Counted from the stretch's first letter, positions 15,932-24,695 are shown. The stretch is 64,000 bases of DNA from Hyphomonadaceae bacterium BRH_c29 (GCA_000961695.1 LADW01000001.1:1-64000); one strand, 5' to 3'. Notes: generated by a model from the letters alone, not told the origin. Numbers and translations: made by a program.

Positions 15932-16753
15932 ATGTCGAAGCAAACCCAGACCACCCGCAAGACCGTCAAGGACATCGCAAAGGCCAAAGGCGGCACGCCG
16001 CTGGTCATGCTGACAGCCTATGACGCCCCGATGGCTGAAGTCATGGACCCGCACGTGGACATGCTTCTGGTCGGTGACAGCCTGGGCATGGTGGTCCACG
16101 GCCTGCCCTCCACAGTCGGCGTGACGATGGAGATGATGATCCTGCACGGCCAGGCCGTCATGCGCGGATCGAGTCAGGCCTTCGTTGTCGTCGATATGCC
16201 CTTTGGCAGCTACGAGACCAGCGAAGATCAGGCCTTCCTGAACGCCGTTCGGATCATGAAGGAAACGGGCTGTCAGGCCGTGAAGATCGAGAGCGGCGCC
16301 TATGCCGCCAAGCAGATCGCCCACCTGGTCGAGCGTGGCATCCCGGTCATGGGCCACGTTGGTCTGCGCCCGCAGGCAGTCAATGTGGACGGCGGTTTCC
16401 GCGCCAAGGGCCGAACCGAAACCGAGCGCGACACGGTCATCACCGAAGCCCGCGCCGCAGACCGGGCCGGGGCCTTCGCCATCGTGATTGAAGGCGTCGC
16501 GGAAGACCTCGCCGCCGAGATCTCGGCCGAAGTCAGCTGCCCCACAATCGGCATCGGCGCCTCAGGCGCCTGTGACGGGCAGGTTCTGGTGACACAGGAC
16601 ATGCTGGGCCTGTTCGACTGGGCTCCGAAATTCGTACGCCGTTATGCCGACCTTCGAAGCGACATCGAAACCGCCGTAAAGGCCTATGCCGATGACGTCC
16701 GGACCCGCAATTTCCCCGGAAAAGACGAAACTTACAGCCTGCGAAAACCTTGA
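15932..16753 (+). CDS. panB: 3-methyl-2-oxobutanoate hydroxymethyltransferase
   Basis: PanB transfers a hydroxymethyl group from methylenetetrahydrofolate to alpha-ketoisovalerate, the first committed step of pantothenate and CoA synthesis in the cytoplasm. The 273-residue product shows the family hallmarks: MLTAYDAPMAEVMD, LVGDSLGMVVHGLPSTVGVTMEMM (metal-binding Asp region), GHVGLRPQAVN, IVIEGVAEDLA (catalytic Glu) and PTIGIGAS. ATG 15932 has CGGAGCGG upstream; the frame before it adds 12 unlikely residues. panC is not adjacent. Confidence 0.95.
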   Translation: MSKQTQTTRKTVKDIAKAKGGTPLVMLTAYDAPMAEVMDPHVDMLLVGDSLGMVVHGLPSTVGVTMEMMILHGQAVMRGSSQAFVVVDMPFGSYETSEDQAFLNAVRIMKETGCQAVKIESGAYAAKQIAHLVERGIPVMGHVGLRPQAVNVDGGFRAKGRTETERDTVITEARAADRAGAFAIVIEGVAEDLAAEISAEVSCPTIGIGASGACDGQVLVTQDMLGLFDWAPKFVRRYADLRSDIETAVKAYADDVRTRNFPGKDETYSLRKP

Positions 16754-16837
16754 CCCCAACAGCGCTGGCACGTTGCAGCCAGCGGCGGCGACGTCTAGGT
16801 TCCCGCCAGAGTTCAGACTACCGACCGGAGCGGCCCC

Positions 16838-17560
16838 TTGAGCGACATTTTTGAAGAAGTCGACGAAAGCTTTCGCCAGGACAAGATCGAGACCGCCTGG
16901 AAGCGCTATCGTCTGTTTGTCTATGGCGGTGCAGCGCTTCTGATCGGCGCCGTGGCGGCGAACGAGTTCATTATCCATCCACACTTCGCCAAGCTCCGCG
17001 CGGAGCGGGCGCTCGCCTTTGAAACAGCCGCAGCCCAGCTGGCTGAAGGCGATTATGCCGAAGCCCAGTCCGGCTTCAGTGACATTGTGGACGGGGACTC
17101 CAGCCTGTCGCCGCTGGCTGCGAACTATCTGGCGCAGACTTTGTATGAAGGCAGCGGCGATGCCGACGGCGCAATCCGCGTCCTGCAGGCCGCCGGCAAG
17201 GCGGACGGAACGCCCTTTGAGCGCGTCGCCCTGCTGAAGGCCGCCTATGCCAAAGCGGACACCGCTTCGCTGGCCGAACTGGAAACCTCGCTGGACGGCT
17301 TGAAGGACGACCCGTCCGCCCTCGGCGCCCTCGCCCGCGAACTGATCGCCGCGAAAGCCTATGCCGAAGGCGACGCCGCGCGCGCGCGGACAGAGTTCAA
17401 CCGCCTGAAATTTGACGCCGCAGCGCCTCCGGGCCTGGTCCGGCGTGCTGAACTCGCCCTTGCCGCAATCCCGGTTCCGCCTGAAGCGGCCCCAGCCGGG
17501 ACTGCTGAAGAGGCTGCGCCCGCTGAGGCAAACGAAACGACCGAGGAGACCGGCCAATGA
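16838..17560 (+). CDS. YfgM-like tetratricopeptide membrane protein
   Basis: This is a 240-residue protein with a cytoplasmic N-terminus (MSDIFEEVDESFRQDKIETAWKRYR), one transmembrane helix at about 28-45 (LFVYGGAALLIGAVAANEFI) and a periplasmic TPR-like domain (AERALAFETAAAQLAEGDYAEAQSGF and later repeats). It ends in an Ala/Glu/Pro-rich tail. The start is TTG 16838 with GGAG 7-11 bases upstream. Its gene order with bamB and der is the same as yfgM-bamB-der in Escherichia coli, where YfgM is a SecYEG/PpiD partner. The 4-bp overlap with bamB (ATGA) indicates translational coupling. Confidence 0.8.
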   Translation: MSDIFEEVDESFRQDKIETAWKRYRLFVYGGAALLIGAVAANEFIIHPHFAKLRAERALAFETAAAQLAEGDYAEAQSGFSDIVDGDSSLSPLAANYLAQTLYEGSGDADGAIRVLQAAGKADGTPFERVALLKAAYAKADTASLAELETSLDGLKDDPSALGALARELIAAKAYAEGDAARARTEFNRLKFDAAAPPGLVRRAELALAAIPVPPEAAPAGTAEEAAPAEANETTEETGQ

Positions 17561-18906
17561 TCCCTACCCGCAAGTTCCTGCTGGCTGGCGCCGCTCTCTG
17601 CCTGATGGGCGTGACCGCGTGCGCTTACATGCCTGACTTTAGCAACAAGAAGGCGAAGGAACTGGAGGCGGCCGACAAGGCCGGGCGGATCACGATGGTC
17701 CTGTCGGAAGAGGCCGTTGAGGCCAGTCCGGACCTCGCCACCGAAACCATCACCCTGCCAGAAGCCCGGCAGATCAAGTCCTGGTCCCAGGCTGGCGCCA
17801 ATGCCGAGAAAGTCGTCGGCCACGTTGCCGCCGCAGAGACCCTGACCATCGCCTGGCGCACCAATGTCGGAAAGGGCTCCGACAAGAAAGCCGCCATCTC
17901 CGCAGCGCCGGTCTCCAACGAAACCACTGTGTTCACGCTCGACGCCGAACAGCAGATCGTTGCCACGGACCTCGCCAGTGGCCGCACCCTGTGGCGCACG
18001 AAGCTGAAAGGCCTGTCCAAGCGTGACAAGTACAGCCTTGGTGGCGGCCTCGCCGTTGCAGGCGACTCGCTGATCGCCTCCAGTGGCTATGGCTATGTCA
18101 CCGCGCTCGATGCCAGTACCGGCGCGGAGAAGTGGCAGAAAGAGATGAGTTCGCCGATGACCGGCGCGCCGACCATCAAGGAAGGCCGCATCTTCGTCGA
18201 ATCCAACAATAATGAACTCTACGCGCTGAAACTGTCCGACGGCGAAGTCGAATGGTCTGATCAGGCGATCACGGAAACGGCCCGCGTTCTGGGAAGCCCC
18301 AGCCCCGCCGCTGTGGAAGACTTCGTCATCGCGCCGTATTCCTCGGGCGAAGTCATCGCCTATCTGGCGTCCAACGGTCGCCGCCTCTGGACGGATGCCA
18401 TTTCCAGCGCCGGCCGCTTCACACCGATCTCTGAAATCAACGACATTGGCTCGCACCCTGTCCTGGCCGGCGGCATCGTCTACGCTTCCAGCCAGTCCGG
18501 CATCACGATTGCCATTGATGGCCGCAGCGGCCAGCGCATCTGGACCCGCCCCATCGGCTCGACCCAGGCCCCGGCGATTACCGGCCTGCAGATGTTCGTT
18601 ATCGGAACCGACGGCAAGCTTGCCTGCCTCAACTCCAGCACCGGCGAAGCCTATTGGGTGACCCAGCTGAGACAGTTCGAGAAAGAAGAGAAGAAGAAGA
18701 AACGCATCTCCTATTCCGGGCCAATCGTCGCCTCTGGCCGTATCCTCGTCGTTTCCTCGACAGGTGAGATGCTTGCTTTCTCTCCGCAAACCGGCGAACA
18801 GGTCGGCTCGCTGAAACTGGGTGACCGCGTCTACCTCGAACCCATCGCCGTGCAGGACAAGGTCCTCGTACTTACGGACGATGCAAAACTGATCGCAATC
18901 AAGTAG
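17557..18906 (+). CDS. bamB: Outer-membrane assembly lipoprotein BamB (PQQ-like beta-propeller)
   Basis: BamB is the beta-propeller lipoprotein of the BAM complex that inserts outer-membrane proteins. The 449-residue product begins with a lipoprotein signal (GAALCLMGVTACAYM, Cys about 22). It contains repeated propeller blades of the form LDAEQQIVATDLASGRTLWR, LDASTGAEKWQ, LKLSDGEVEWSD, IDGRSGQRIWTR and FSPQTGEQVGSL. A lysine-rich insert (EKEEKKKKR) lies in the sixth blade. It overlaps the YfgM-like gene by 4 bp and lies 48 bp before der, forming a conserved operon. Confidence 0.9.
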   Translation: MIPTRKFLLAGAALCLMGVTACAYMPDFSNKKAKELEAADKAGRITMVLSEEAVEASPDLATETITLPEARQIKSWSQAGANAEKVVGHVAAAETLTIAWRTNVGKGSDKKAAISAAPVSNETTVFTLDAEQQIVATDLASGRTLWRTKLKGLSKRDKYSLGGGLAVAGDSLIASSGYGYVTALDASTGAEKWQKEMSSPMTGAPTIKEGRIFVESNNNELYALKLSDGEVEWSDQAITETARVLGSPSPAAVEDFVIAPYSSGEVIAYLASNGRRLWTDAISSAGRFTPISEINDIGSHPVLAGGIVYASSQSGITIAIDGRSGQRIWTRPIGSTQAPAITGLQMFVIGTDGKLACLNSSTGEAYWVTQLRQFEKEEKKKKRISYSGPIVASGRILVVSSTGEMLAFSPQTGEQVGSLKLGDRVYLEPIAVQDKVLVLTDDAKLIAIK

Positions 18907-18954
18907 GGGGCGGCGCCGGCAGGCGCGGACCTCCGTTTACGCAACGGGCCTGCC

Positions 18955-20505
18955 ATGCCGCTCAAACTCGCAATTGTCGGACGACCGAATGTCGGCAAGT
19001 CCACGCTCTTCAACCGGCTCGCCGGCAAGAAGATCGCGCTCGTCGACGACCAACCCGGCGTCACGCGCGACCGCAAGGAAGCCGAGGGCAACCTCGCCTC
19101 GCTGCCCCTGATCCTGATCGACACGGCAGGCTATGAAAGCGTGCACGATGACAGTCTGGAATCGCGCATGCGCGACCAGACCGAGGCCGCTATCGCCGAA
19201 GCAGAGCTGTGCATCTTTCTGGTCGATGCGCGCACCGGCATCACGCCGGACGACGAGACCTTCGCCATGCTGCTGCGTAAGTCGGGCCTGCCGATTGTGC
19301 TGGCCGCGAACAAGGCCGAGGGCCGTCAGGGCGAAGCGGGCGTCCTCGACGCCTGGTCGCTGGGCTTTGGTGAGCCGATTGGCCTGTCTGCCGAACACGG
19401 CGAAGGCTTTGCCGAACTCTACGAAGCCATCCGCCAGGCACTGGGCGAAGAAGCCTTCGAAAAAGCCCTGGAAGAACCCGAGCAGGACTATGCCCGCTTT
19501 GGCGGTGACGACATCCTCGAAAAGCTCGCCCATATCGACATCGAGGATCAGACCCTCTCCGACGACGATCTCGTCGCCGCGATCGAGGAAGCCGATGTCG
19601 ACGTGGAGCCAGAGCCACCGCGCGAAGACAAGCCGATCAAACTGGCCATTGTCGGTCGTCCGAATGCCGGCAAGTCCACCCTGATCAACCAGCTGCTCCA
19701 GTCGGACCGTCTGCTGACAGGCCCGGAAGCGGGCATCACGCGCGACTCCGTCACGCTGGACTGGGAATGGGAAGGCCGCCGCGTGCGCCTCGTCGACACA
19801 GCGGGCCTGCGCCGCAAGAGCAAGGTGCAGGAACGGCTGGAACGAATGTCCACCGCCGAGACCATCCGCTCTCTGAAATATACCGAGATCGTCGCGCTGG
19901 TGATGGACCCGCACGATGCACTCGAAAAGCAGGACCTGCAGATCGCAGACCTCTGCCTGCGTGAAGGCCGCGGCCTCGTCCTCGTCGTGTCCAAATGGGA
20001 TACGGTGAAGGATCAGGACGGCGCTGCGCGTCACATCCGCGAAATGGCCAACCGCCTGATGCCGAACGCGGGCGGCGCGCCGGTCGTCTACCTGTCCGGC
20101 CTGACCGGCAAACATGTTGACCGCCTGATGCCTGCCGTGGTGCAGGTCCACAAGGACTGGACGGCCCGCGTCAAGACCGGCGACCTGAACCGCTGGCTGC
20201 GCCACACGGTCGAGCGCCACCCGCCGCCAAGCGTGCAGGGCAAGCGGATCAAGCCGCGCTACATGGCCCAGATGAAGTCGCGCCCGCCAACCTTCGTGCT
20301 GATCGCCTCGCGCGGCGACCAGATGCCGGAGACCTACAAGCGCTACCTCATTAATGAGCTGCGCAAGGACTTCGACCTGCACGGCGTGCCGATCCGCCTC
20401 TTCGTGCGTCAGGGCAAGAACCCGTATGCCGAAAAGCCGGGCGGCTTCCGCAAGCCGGACTGGAAGCAGAAAGTGCCGAAGAAGCCGGGCGCCCGCTCCA
20501 CCTGA
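18955..20505 (+). CDS. der: Ribosome biogenesis GTPase Der (EngA)
   Basis: Der is a double-GTPase needed for 50S ribosome assembly. The 516-residue protein has two complete G domains: GRPNVGKST at about 8-16 with DTAGYES and NKAEG, and GRPNAGKST at about 231-239 with DTAGLRRKSKV and SKWDTV. A C-terminal KH-like domain (RYMAQMKSRPPTFVLIASRGDQMPETYKRYLINELRKDF) closes it. The acidic linker at 160-222 is longer than in E. coli. The start ATG 18955 directly precedes the G1 motif. A long antisense open frame over this gene is a composition effect. Confidence 0.95.
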   Translation: MPLKLAIVGRPNVGKSTLFNRLAGKKIALVDDQPGVTRDRKEAEGNLASLPLILIDTAGYESVHDDSLESRMRDQTEAAIAEAELCIFLVDARTGITPDDETFAMLLRKSGLPIVLAANKAEGRQGEAGVLDAWSLGFGEPIGLSAEHGEGFAELYEAIRQALGEEAFEKALEEPEQDYARFGGDDILEKLAHIDIEDQTLSDDDLVAAIEEADVDVEPEPPREDKPIKLAIVGRPNAGKSTLINQLLQSDRLLTGPEAGITRDSVTLDWEWEGRRVRLVDTAGLRRKSKVQERLERMSTAETIRSLKYTEIVALVMDPHDALEKQDLQIADLCLREGRGLVLVVSKWDTVKDQDGAARHIREMANRLMPNAGGAPVVYLSGLTGKHVDRLMPAVVQVHKDWTARVKTGDLNRWLRHTVERHPPPSVQGKRIKPRYMAQMKSRPPTFVLIASRGDQMPETYKRYLINELRKDFDLHGVPIRLFVRQGKNPYAEKPGGFRKPDWKQKVPKKPGARST

Positions 20506-20590
20506 GCCCTGTACACCGGAATGTTATTCGTCTGAGAAACGCTGGCGTCATAACAAGGCGTGAGACAGATCGCGCGTACAGGAGCCCCAC

Positions 20591-21658
20591 ATGAACCAGA
20601 TCCAGGACATCGTGAAAACCTATTACGGGGAGACCCTGTCAGGCACGAGCGATCTGAAGACCGATGCCTGCACCACGACGGACCGTCCGGCCCTGCACGT
20701 CTCCGCCGCGCTCGCCGCTGTGCATGATGAGGTTGCCGGGCGTTATTATGGCTGCGGCCTTGCGATCCCGTCGGTGCTGGAAGGCTTGAAAGTTCTGGAC
20801 CTTGGCTGCGGCGCCGGGCGCGACGTGTTTGCGCTGGCCAAGCTGGTCGGCCCCAATGGCCACGTCACCGGCGTCGACATGACAGATGCCCAGCTGGACG
20901 TCGCACAGGCACACGAGGCCTGGCATGCGGAGCAATTCGGCTACGCCGCGCCGAACACACGCTTCGCCAAAGGCTATCTCGAAACGCTTGGCGAACTGGA
21001 CCTGGAACCAGGATCGTTCGACCTGATCATCTCCAACTGCGTCATCAATCTGTGCACCGACAAGCCGGAAGTCTTCCGTCAGGCCCACAACCTGCTGAAG
21101 CCGGGCGGCGAGCTTTACTTCTCCGACGTCTATGCCGACCGCCGCATCCCGGCAGACCTTGCCGCCGATCCGGTCCTCTACGGCGAATGCCTCTCCGGCG
21201 CGCTTTACTGGGGCGACTTCCTCGCCATTGCCAAACAATCCGGCTTCACCGATCCGCGCACGGTGAACCATCGCCGTCTCGGTATCATCGACCCCGCCCT
21301 GATCCGCAAACTCGGCCCGATCCGCTTTGCCTCGGTCACCGCACGTCTCATCAAGCTGGAAGGCCTTGATCCGGCCTGCGAGGATTACGGGCAGGCGGTG
21401 ATCTACCAAGGCGGCATTGAAGGCATGGAGCAGGTGTTCGAACTCGACACCGAGCACCGGATCGAAGCCGGCCGCGTTTTCCCGGTCTGTGGCAACACGC
21501 TGGCCATGCTGATGGACACGCGCTTCGCACCATACTTCGATGTGGTCGGTGATGGCGCCACCCATTTCGGCACCTTCCCGGGCTGCGCCGCACCGGACGT
21601 TTTCGCCGGCAGCGTGGAAGAGACAACGCCCGCTTCGCCCGGCGGCTGCTGCGGATAG
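20591..21658 (+). CDS. arsM: Arsenite S-adenosylmethionine methyltransferase (ArsM-like)
   Basis: This is a 355-residue cytoplasmic methyltransferase that would convert As(III) to methylated arsenicals. The class I SAM motif is LDLGCGAGRDVFALA at about 69-83. The cysteines expected to bind As(III) are present in the family context: KTDACTTTD (N-terminal), ISNCVINL (about 155) and YGECLSGALYWGDF (about 205). The C-terminus ends GGCCG, extra cysteines that are common in the family. The C-terminal part from about 275 (FELDTEHRIEAGRVFPVCGNTLAML) matches the ArsM tail. No ArsR gene is adjacent, and no clear ArsR site was found in the 85-bp leader. Confidence 0.85.
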   Translation: MNQIQDIVKTYYGETLSGTSDLKTDACTTTDRPALHVSAALAAVHDEVAGRYYGCGLAIPSVLEGLKVLDLGCGAGRDVFALAKLVGPNGHVTGVDMTDAQLDVAQAHEAWHAEQFGYAAPNTRFAKGYLETLGELDLEPGSFDLIISNCVINLCTDKPEVFRQAHNLLKPGGELYFSDVYADRRIPADLAADPVLYGECLSGALYWGDFLAIAKQSGFTDPRTVNHRRLGIIDPALIRKLGPIRFASVTARLIKLEGLDPACEDYGQAVIYQGGIEGMEQVFELDTEHRIEAGRVFPVCGNTLAMLMDTRFAPYFDVVGDGATHFGTFPGCAAPDVFAGSVEETTPASPGGCCG

Positions 21659-21695
21659 GCCCGCACGCTTAGGAATTCTACGGATTGCCGCTCAC

Positions 21696-21731
21696 TCTGG
21701 ATAATATATAGATATCTATACATTATCCAGA
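21696..21731. promoter_or_regulatory. 36-bp near-perfect palindrome (operator)
   Basis: Outer arms TCTGGATAAT / ATTATCCAGA (10 bp, perfect) surround an inner 14-bp perfect palindrome TATAGATATCTATA; only one symmetric pair is mismatched. It ends 13 bp before the nitroreductase ATG at 21745, with AGGAGG between. The local A/T richness against GC-rich flanks, and a MarR gene in the same operon, make it a strong candidate MarR operator overlapping the promoter. Confidence 0.75.
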
Positions 21732-21744
21732 ACAGGAGGCTTCC

Positions 21745-22899
21745 ATGATTTCAAGACGCGCGCTTCTCATCACCGGCGGTGCCAGCGTCCTCGTTCTCGG
21801 GGGTGCCTATGCGGGCCTCTCCGCGATGAGCCGCATCACCCCGGCGCAGGAACCGTGGAAACAGGCGGCGCAAGGCTTTGGCGATGTCCGGCTGAATGCG
21901 GCGGCCTATGCCATCCTGGCGCCCAATCCGCACAATATGCAGCCCTGGCAGATCCGGCTCGAGGGTGAGGACAGCCTCAGCCTGTTCTGCGACCTTGATC
22001 GTCGTCTGCCCGCGACCGACCCGCCGGATCGTCAGATCACCATCGGTCTTGGCGCCTTCCTCGAATTGCTGCGTCAGGCGGCGGCCGAACAGGGTTACCA
22101 CGCCGACATCACGCCGTTCCCGGATGGCGAGCCCGGCGAGCGGCTGGATGATCGCGCCCTCGCACATGTACGCTTTGAGCAAGATGCCACCGTAGAACGA
22201 GACCCGCTGTTCGGCCTGATCCTGCAGCGGCGCACGGCCCGCCTAACATTCGATCCGTCCCGCCCCGTGCCGGACGAAACGCTCGCCCGGATAAAGGCAG
22301 CGACCAGCGCCACACTGGCGCCGGTTGGCAGCGGCGCGGAAAGCGATCCGGAAACCGTCGCGAGGCTGAAAGACATCTGCCATCGCGCCTGGGAGATCGA
22401 GCTGCGCAAGCCCGAGACCTGCCACGAAAGCGCACTTCTGACACGCATAGGCGCCAGACAAATCAACGCCCAACCGGATGGCATCTTCCTGAAGGGCCCG
22501 ATGATGGAAGGTCTCCACATGGCGGGCATCCTGACACAGGAGAAGATGGACGAGGTCGGCTCGATCGCCTGGAACGCCACAAAGGACTTCTATGACGGCC
22601 TGATCGACAGCGCATCGACCTTCGCGCAGATCACCAGCGGCAACTCGCGCACGCAGCAGCTCGCCAGCGGACAGGCATGGGTGCGGATGCAGCTTGCCGC
22701 CGCGCAGGAAGGCGTCGGCTTCCAGCCGCTCTCGCAGGCGCTGGAGGAATATGAAGAAATGGCCGGGCCATTTGCAGAGATTCACACGCTGTTCGGTATC
22801 GCCGCGCCAGACCGCCTCCAGGGCCTCTTCCGTCTCGGTTATGCTGCAGAGGAAGCGCCGTCGCCGCGTTGGCCGCTCGAATCGAGACTGCTCACATGA
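21745..22899 (+). CDS. Acg family FMN-binding nitroreductase-like protein
   Basis: This 384-residue protein matches the Acg family (a double nitroreductase fold that sequesters FMN). It begins with a twin-arginine-like signal, MISRRALLITGGASVLVLGG, suggesting export or membrane attachment. Family segments include YAILAPNPHNMQPWQIRL, LQRRTARLTFDPSRPV and GQAWVRMQLAAAQEGVGFQPLSQALEEY. AGGAGG lies 9 bases before ATG 21745. It overlaps the downstream marR gene by 4 bp (ATGA) and is preceded by a 36-bp palindrome, so expression is probably autoregulated through that MarR protein. Confidence 0.8.
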   Translation: MISRRALLITGGASVLVLGGAYAGLSAMSRITPAQEPWKQAAQGFGDVRLNAAAYAILAPNPHNMQPWQIRLEGEDSLSLFCDLDRRLPATDPPDRQITIGLGAFLELLRQAAAEQGYHADITPFPDGEPGERLDDRALAHVRFEQDATVERDPLFGLILQRRTARLTFDPSRPVPDETLARIKAATSATLAPVGSGAESDPETVARLKDICHRAWEIELRKPETCHESALLTRIGARQINAQPDGIFLKGPMMEGLHMAGILTQEKMDEVGSIAWNATKDFYDGLIDSASTFAQITSGNSRTQQLASGQAWVRMQLAAAQEGVGFQPLSQALEEYEEMAGPFAEIHTLFGIAAPDRLQGLFRLGYAAEEAPSPRWPLESRLLT

Positions 22900-23348
22900 G
22901 CAAGCCTGCCGGCCTCAAGGACGACCCCATTGAGTTCGCCGTTCTGACCGAAATCGACATCATCGCGCATCTGGCCGACACCGCCTTTGCGCGGCGCCTG
23001 CCGGATGGTCTGACCACGGCCCAGTTCGCCGTCCTGAACCACCTGCTCCGCCTCGGCGCGCAACAGACCATTACCGAGCTTGCTAGCGCCCTTCAGGTCT
23101 CCCAGCCAACCATGTCCTCCACCATCCGTAAGCTGGGCGAAAAAGGCCTAGTCACCCTTGAGCCGGACCCGGACGACCGCCGCATCCGCCGCGCCGCCGT
23201 GACGGCAGCCGGAGAAGCGCTTCGCCGGCAATCTGTCCGGGCGCTGGATGAGGCAAAATCGGTCTTCGGCGTTCTCCAGCCTGACGAATGGCAGGCGCTG
23301 CTACCGCTGCTGCACAAATTGCGCGTAGCCCTGGACGCAGCGCGCTGA
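22896..23348 (+). CDS. MarR family transcriptional regulator
   Basis: This is a 150-residue winged-helix dimeric repressor. The core LTTAQFAVLNHLLRLGAQQTITELASALQVSQPTMSSTIRKLGEKGLVTLEPDPDDRRIRRAAVT is the MarR DNA-binding domain with recognition helix and wing (the DDRR wing motif is intact). Flanking helices form the dimer interface. ATG 22896 overlaps the stop of the nitroreductase gene, giving translational coupling. It probably acts on the 36-bp palindrome upstream of the pair; the inducer is unknown. No conserved N-terminal sensing cysteine is present. Confidence 0.88.
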   Translation: MSKPAGLKDDPIEFAVLTEIDIIAHLADTAFARRLPDGLTTAQFAVLNHLLRLGAQQTITELASALQVSQPTMSSTIRKLGEKGLVTLEPDPDDRRIRRAAVTAAGEALRRQSVRALDEAKSVFGVLQPDEWQALLPLLHKLRVALDAAR

Positions 23349-23351
23349 ACC

Positions 23352-23789
23352 CTATTCCTCGCCGCGCTCAACACCGCCGCGCAGGGATTTGATTTCGCCC
23401 CGGTGCTTCTTGGAGGCAATCCGGCGGCGCACGCTGCCCTGGGTCGGTTTGGTCCGGATCCGGCGCTTGGGTTTCACGCTGGCCTTGAGAATCATCTCGG
23501 CAAGGCGTTTGCGGGCCGCTTCACGGTTCATCACCTGACTGCGATGGCTGCTGGCCTCAAGGATCAGGCGCCCGTCATTGGTCATCCGGCTGCCGAACAG
23601 CGTCATGAACCGGGCCTTTACGTCAGCCGGCAGGGACGAGGCCTCGACGTGCCAGGTCAGCTGGACGGCGGTGGAGACTTTATTGACGTGCTGCCCGCCG
23701 GGGCCGGACGCCCTGACAAAGGCCTCCGACAGCTCCCAGGCCGGTACAACAAGGGCTTCCGATACGCGAAGATCGCCAAACTCGGACAT
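23352..23789 (-). CDS. arfB: Alternative ribosome-rescue factor ArfB
   Basis: ArfB (YaeJ/ICT1 type) hydrolyses peptidyl-tRNA on ribosomes stalled without a stop codon. The 145-residue product has the catalytic GGQ loop in ASGPGGQHVNKVSTAVQL at about 28-45. It also has the long basic C-terminal tail (KPKRRIRTKPTQGSVRRRIASKKHRGEIKSLRGG) that enters the mRNA channel. It lacks the anticodon-recognition domain of release factors, as expected. It converges with marR, leaving 3 bp between the stops. Confidence 0.93.
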   Translation of the reverse strand: MSEFGDLRVSEALVVPAWELSEAFVRASGPGGQHVNKVSTAVQLTWHVEASSLPADVKARFMTLFGSRMTNDGRLILEASSHRSQVMNREAARKRLAEMILKASVKPKRRIRTKPTQGSVRRRIASKKHRGEIKSLRGGVERGEE

Positions 23790-23925
23790 GGATATTCCTT
23801 AACTCGCCGTTCAGAGAGCGTTCAGGCCGCAAATCGTAGGTTTGCCCCAATGCGCAATGCGCGACAACCAGACGGCCTGCCAACCAAACGGACGGTCGGC
23901 GACTTCAACGGAGGCTTAGCCTGCC

Positions 23926-24513
23926 ATGAAACTGATGAACACATTCGGAAAAGCCCTGGCGGCCTTCGCCGTTGCTGGCCTGACCATCGCTCCGATTGCA
24001 AGCGCCGATCCTGGCCGTGGAGACCGGGGCGGGGATCGTGGTGGATATGATCGTGGTGACCGTGGGCACGACCGGGGTGACCGTGGGCATGATCGTGGTG
24101 ATCGTGGACACGATCGTGGAGATCGTCGCGATTATCGCGGTGACCGTCATGACTACCGCGGTGACCATAGACGCTATGACCGCCACGACTATCGCCCGCC
24201 GCGCTATGCCTATCGTGCGCCGCCACGTCGTTATTACGCGCCCCCGCCGCGCTATTACGGCGGCTATGCCACCTACGGCTACGCGACCGGCCCTTACTAT
24301 AGCACGGGCTACATCTCGCCTTACCGGGTTGGCGGCTATTACCGTCCGCACCCCCGCACCGTGTATATCCGTGATTACGACCAATACGGCCTGTATGCCC
24401 CGCCGACCGGCTATTACTGGGCACGCGATTATGACCGCGGGGATGCGATCCTCGCCTCGGTCGCGACAGGCGCCATCATTGGCCTCGTCGTAGGTGCCCT
24501 CGCGTACGATTAA
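23926..24513 (+). CDS. RcnB-like secreted Arg/Asp/Gly/Tyr-rich protein
   Basis: This is a 195-residue exported protein. The signal peptide MKLMNTFGKALAAFAVAGLTIAPIASA ends near 27. A highly biased region (about 29-75) follows, made of RGDRGHD-type heptads, then a Tyr/Pro-rich stretch (RYAYRAPPRRYYAPPPRYYGG). The C-terminal YIRDYDQYGLYAPPTGYYWARDYDRGDAILA is the RcnB-family motif (periplasmic nickel/cobalt homeostasis in E. coli). It ends with a hydrophobic glycine-zipper-like GAIIGLVVGAL. The metal role is a family inference; the repeats may bind cations or polyanions. A strong terminator follows at 24543. Confidence 0.75.
   Translation: MKLMNTFGKALAAFAVAGLTIAPIASADPGRGDRGGDRGGYDRGDRGHDRGDRGHDRGDRGHDRGDRRDYRGDRHDYRGDHRRYDRHDYRPPRYAYRAPPRRYYAPPPRYYGGYATYGYATGPYYSTGYISPYRVGGYYRPHPRTVYIRDYDQYGLYAPPTGYYWARDYDRGDAILASVATGAIIGLVVGALAYD
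24026..24150 (+). repeat. Tandem coding repeats in the RcnB-like gene
   Basis: At least three 21-bp units encode RGDRGHD in succession, flanked by degenerate copies (DRGGYDRGD, DRRDYRGDRHDYRGD). Copies differ at third positions, so this is an older expansion rather than a fresh duplication. Confidence 0.7.
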
Positions 24514-24542
24514 GGCCAGTCGGGCGTCCTGCCCGCTTGGTG

Positions 24543-24578
24543 AACGCCCGGATGTCTTCCCGGCATCCGGGCGTTTTT
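24543..24578 (+). terminator. Rho-independent terminator after the RcnB-like gene
   Basis: Perfect 12-bp arms AACGCCCGGATG / CATCCGGGCGTT enclose a 9-base loop, followed by TTTTT. It lies 30 bp after the stop at 24513. Confidence 0.9.
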
Positions 24579-24663
24579 CATTCATCCCCGGAATTTCGGC
24601 CAAAAAGTCACGTTCTTAACTTTTCGCTGGCGCAAATCATGCTTACTTTCTCCCTGTCTGGGG

Positions 24664-24695
24664 TGGTCCCGGACCAAGTACGCGCCTGTAGCGCG
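24664..24695 (+). promoter_or_regulatory. Tandem hairpins in the leader of the 26-codon ORF
   Basis: TGGTC-ccg-GACCA (24664-24676) and CGCGC-ctgta-GCGCG (24681-24695) are adjacent small hairpins directly before the Shine-Dalgarno of the short ORF. TGGTCCC at 24664-24670 is also exactly complementary to GGGACCA at 24825-24831, downstream of the ORF and before the terminator. An alternative long-range pairing, as in an attenuator, is therefore possible. Confidence 0.45.

Noticed and set aside
18937-20382. 481-codon frame antisense to der
   Set aside because: Shadow of the Der GTPase; composition is repetitive and has no plausible start signal or domain.
24026-24150. Short direct repeats considered as CRISPR
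   Set aside because: They are in-frame coding heptads of the RcnB-like protein, without spacers.
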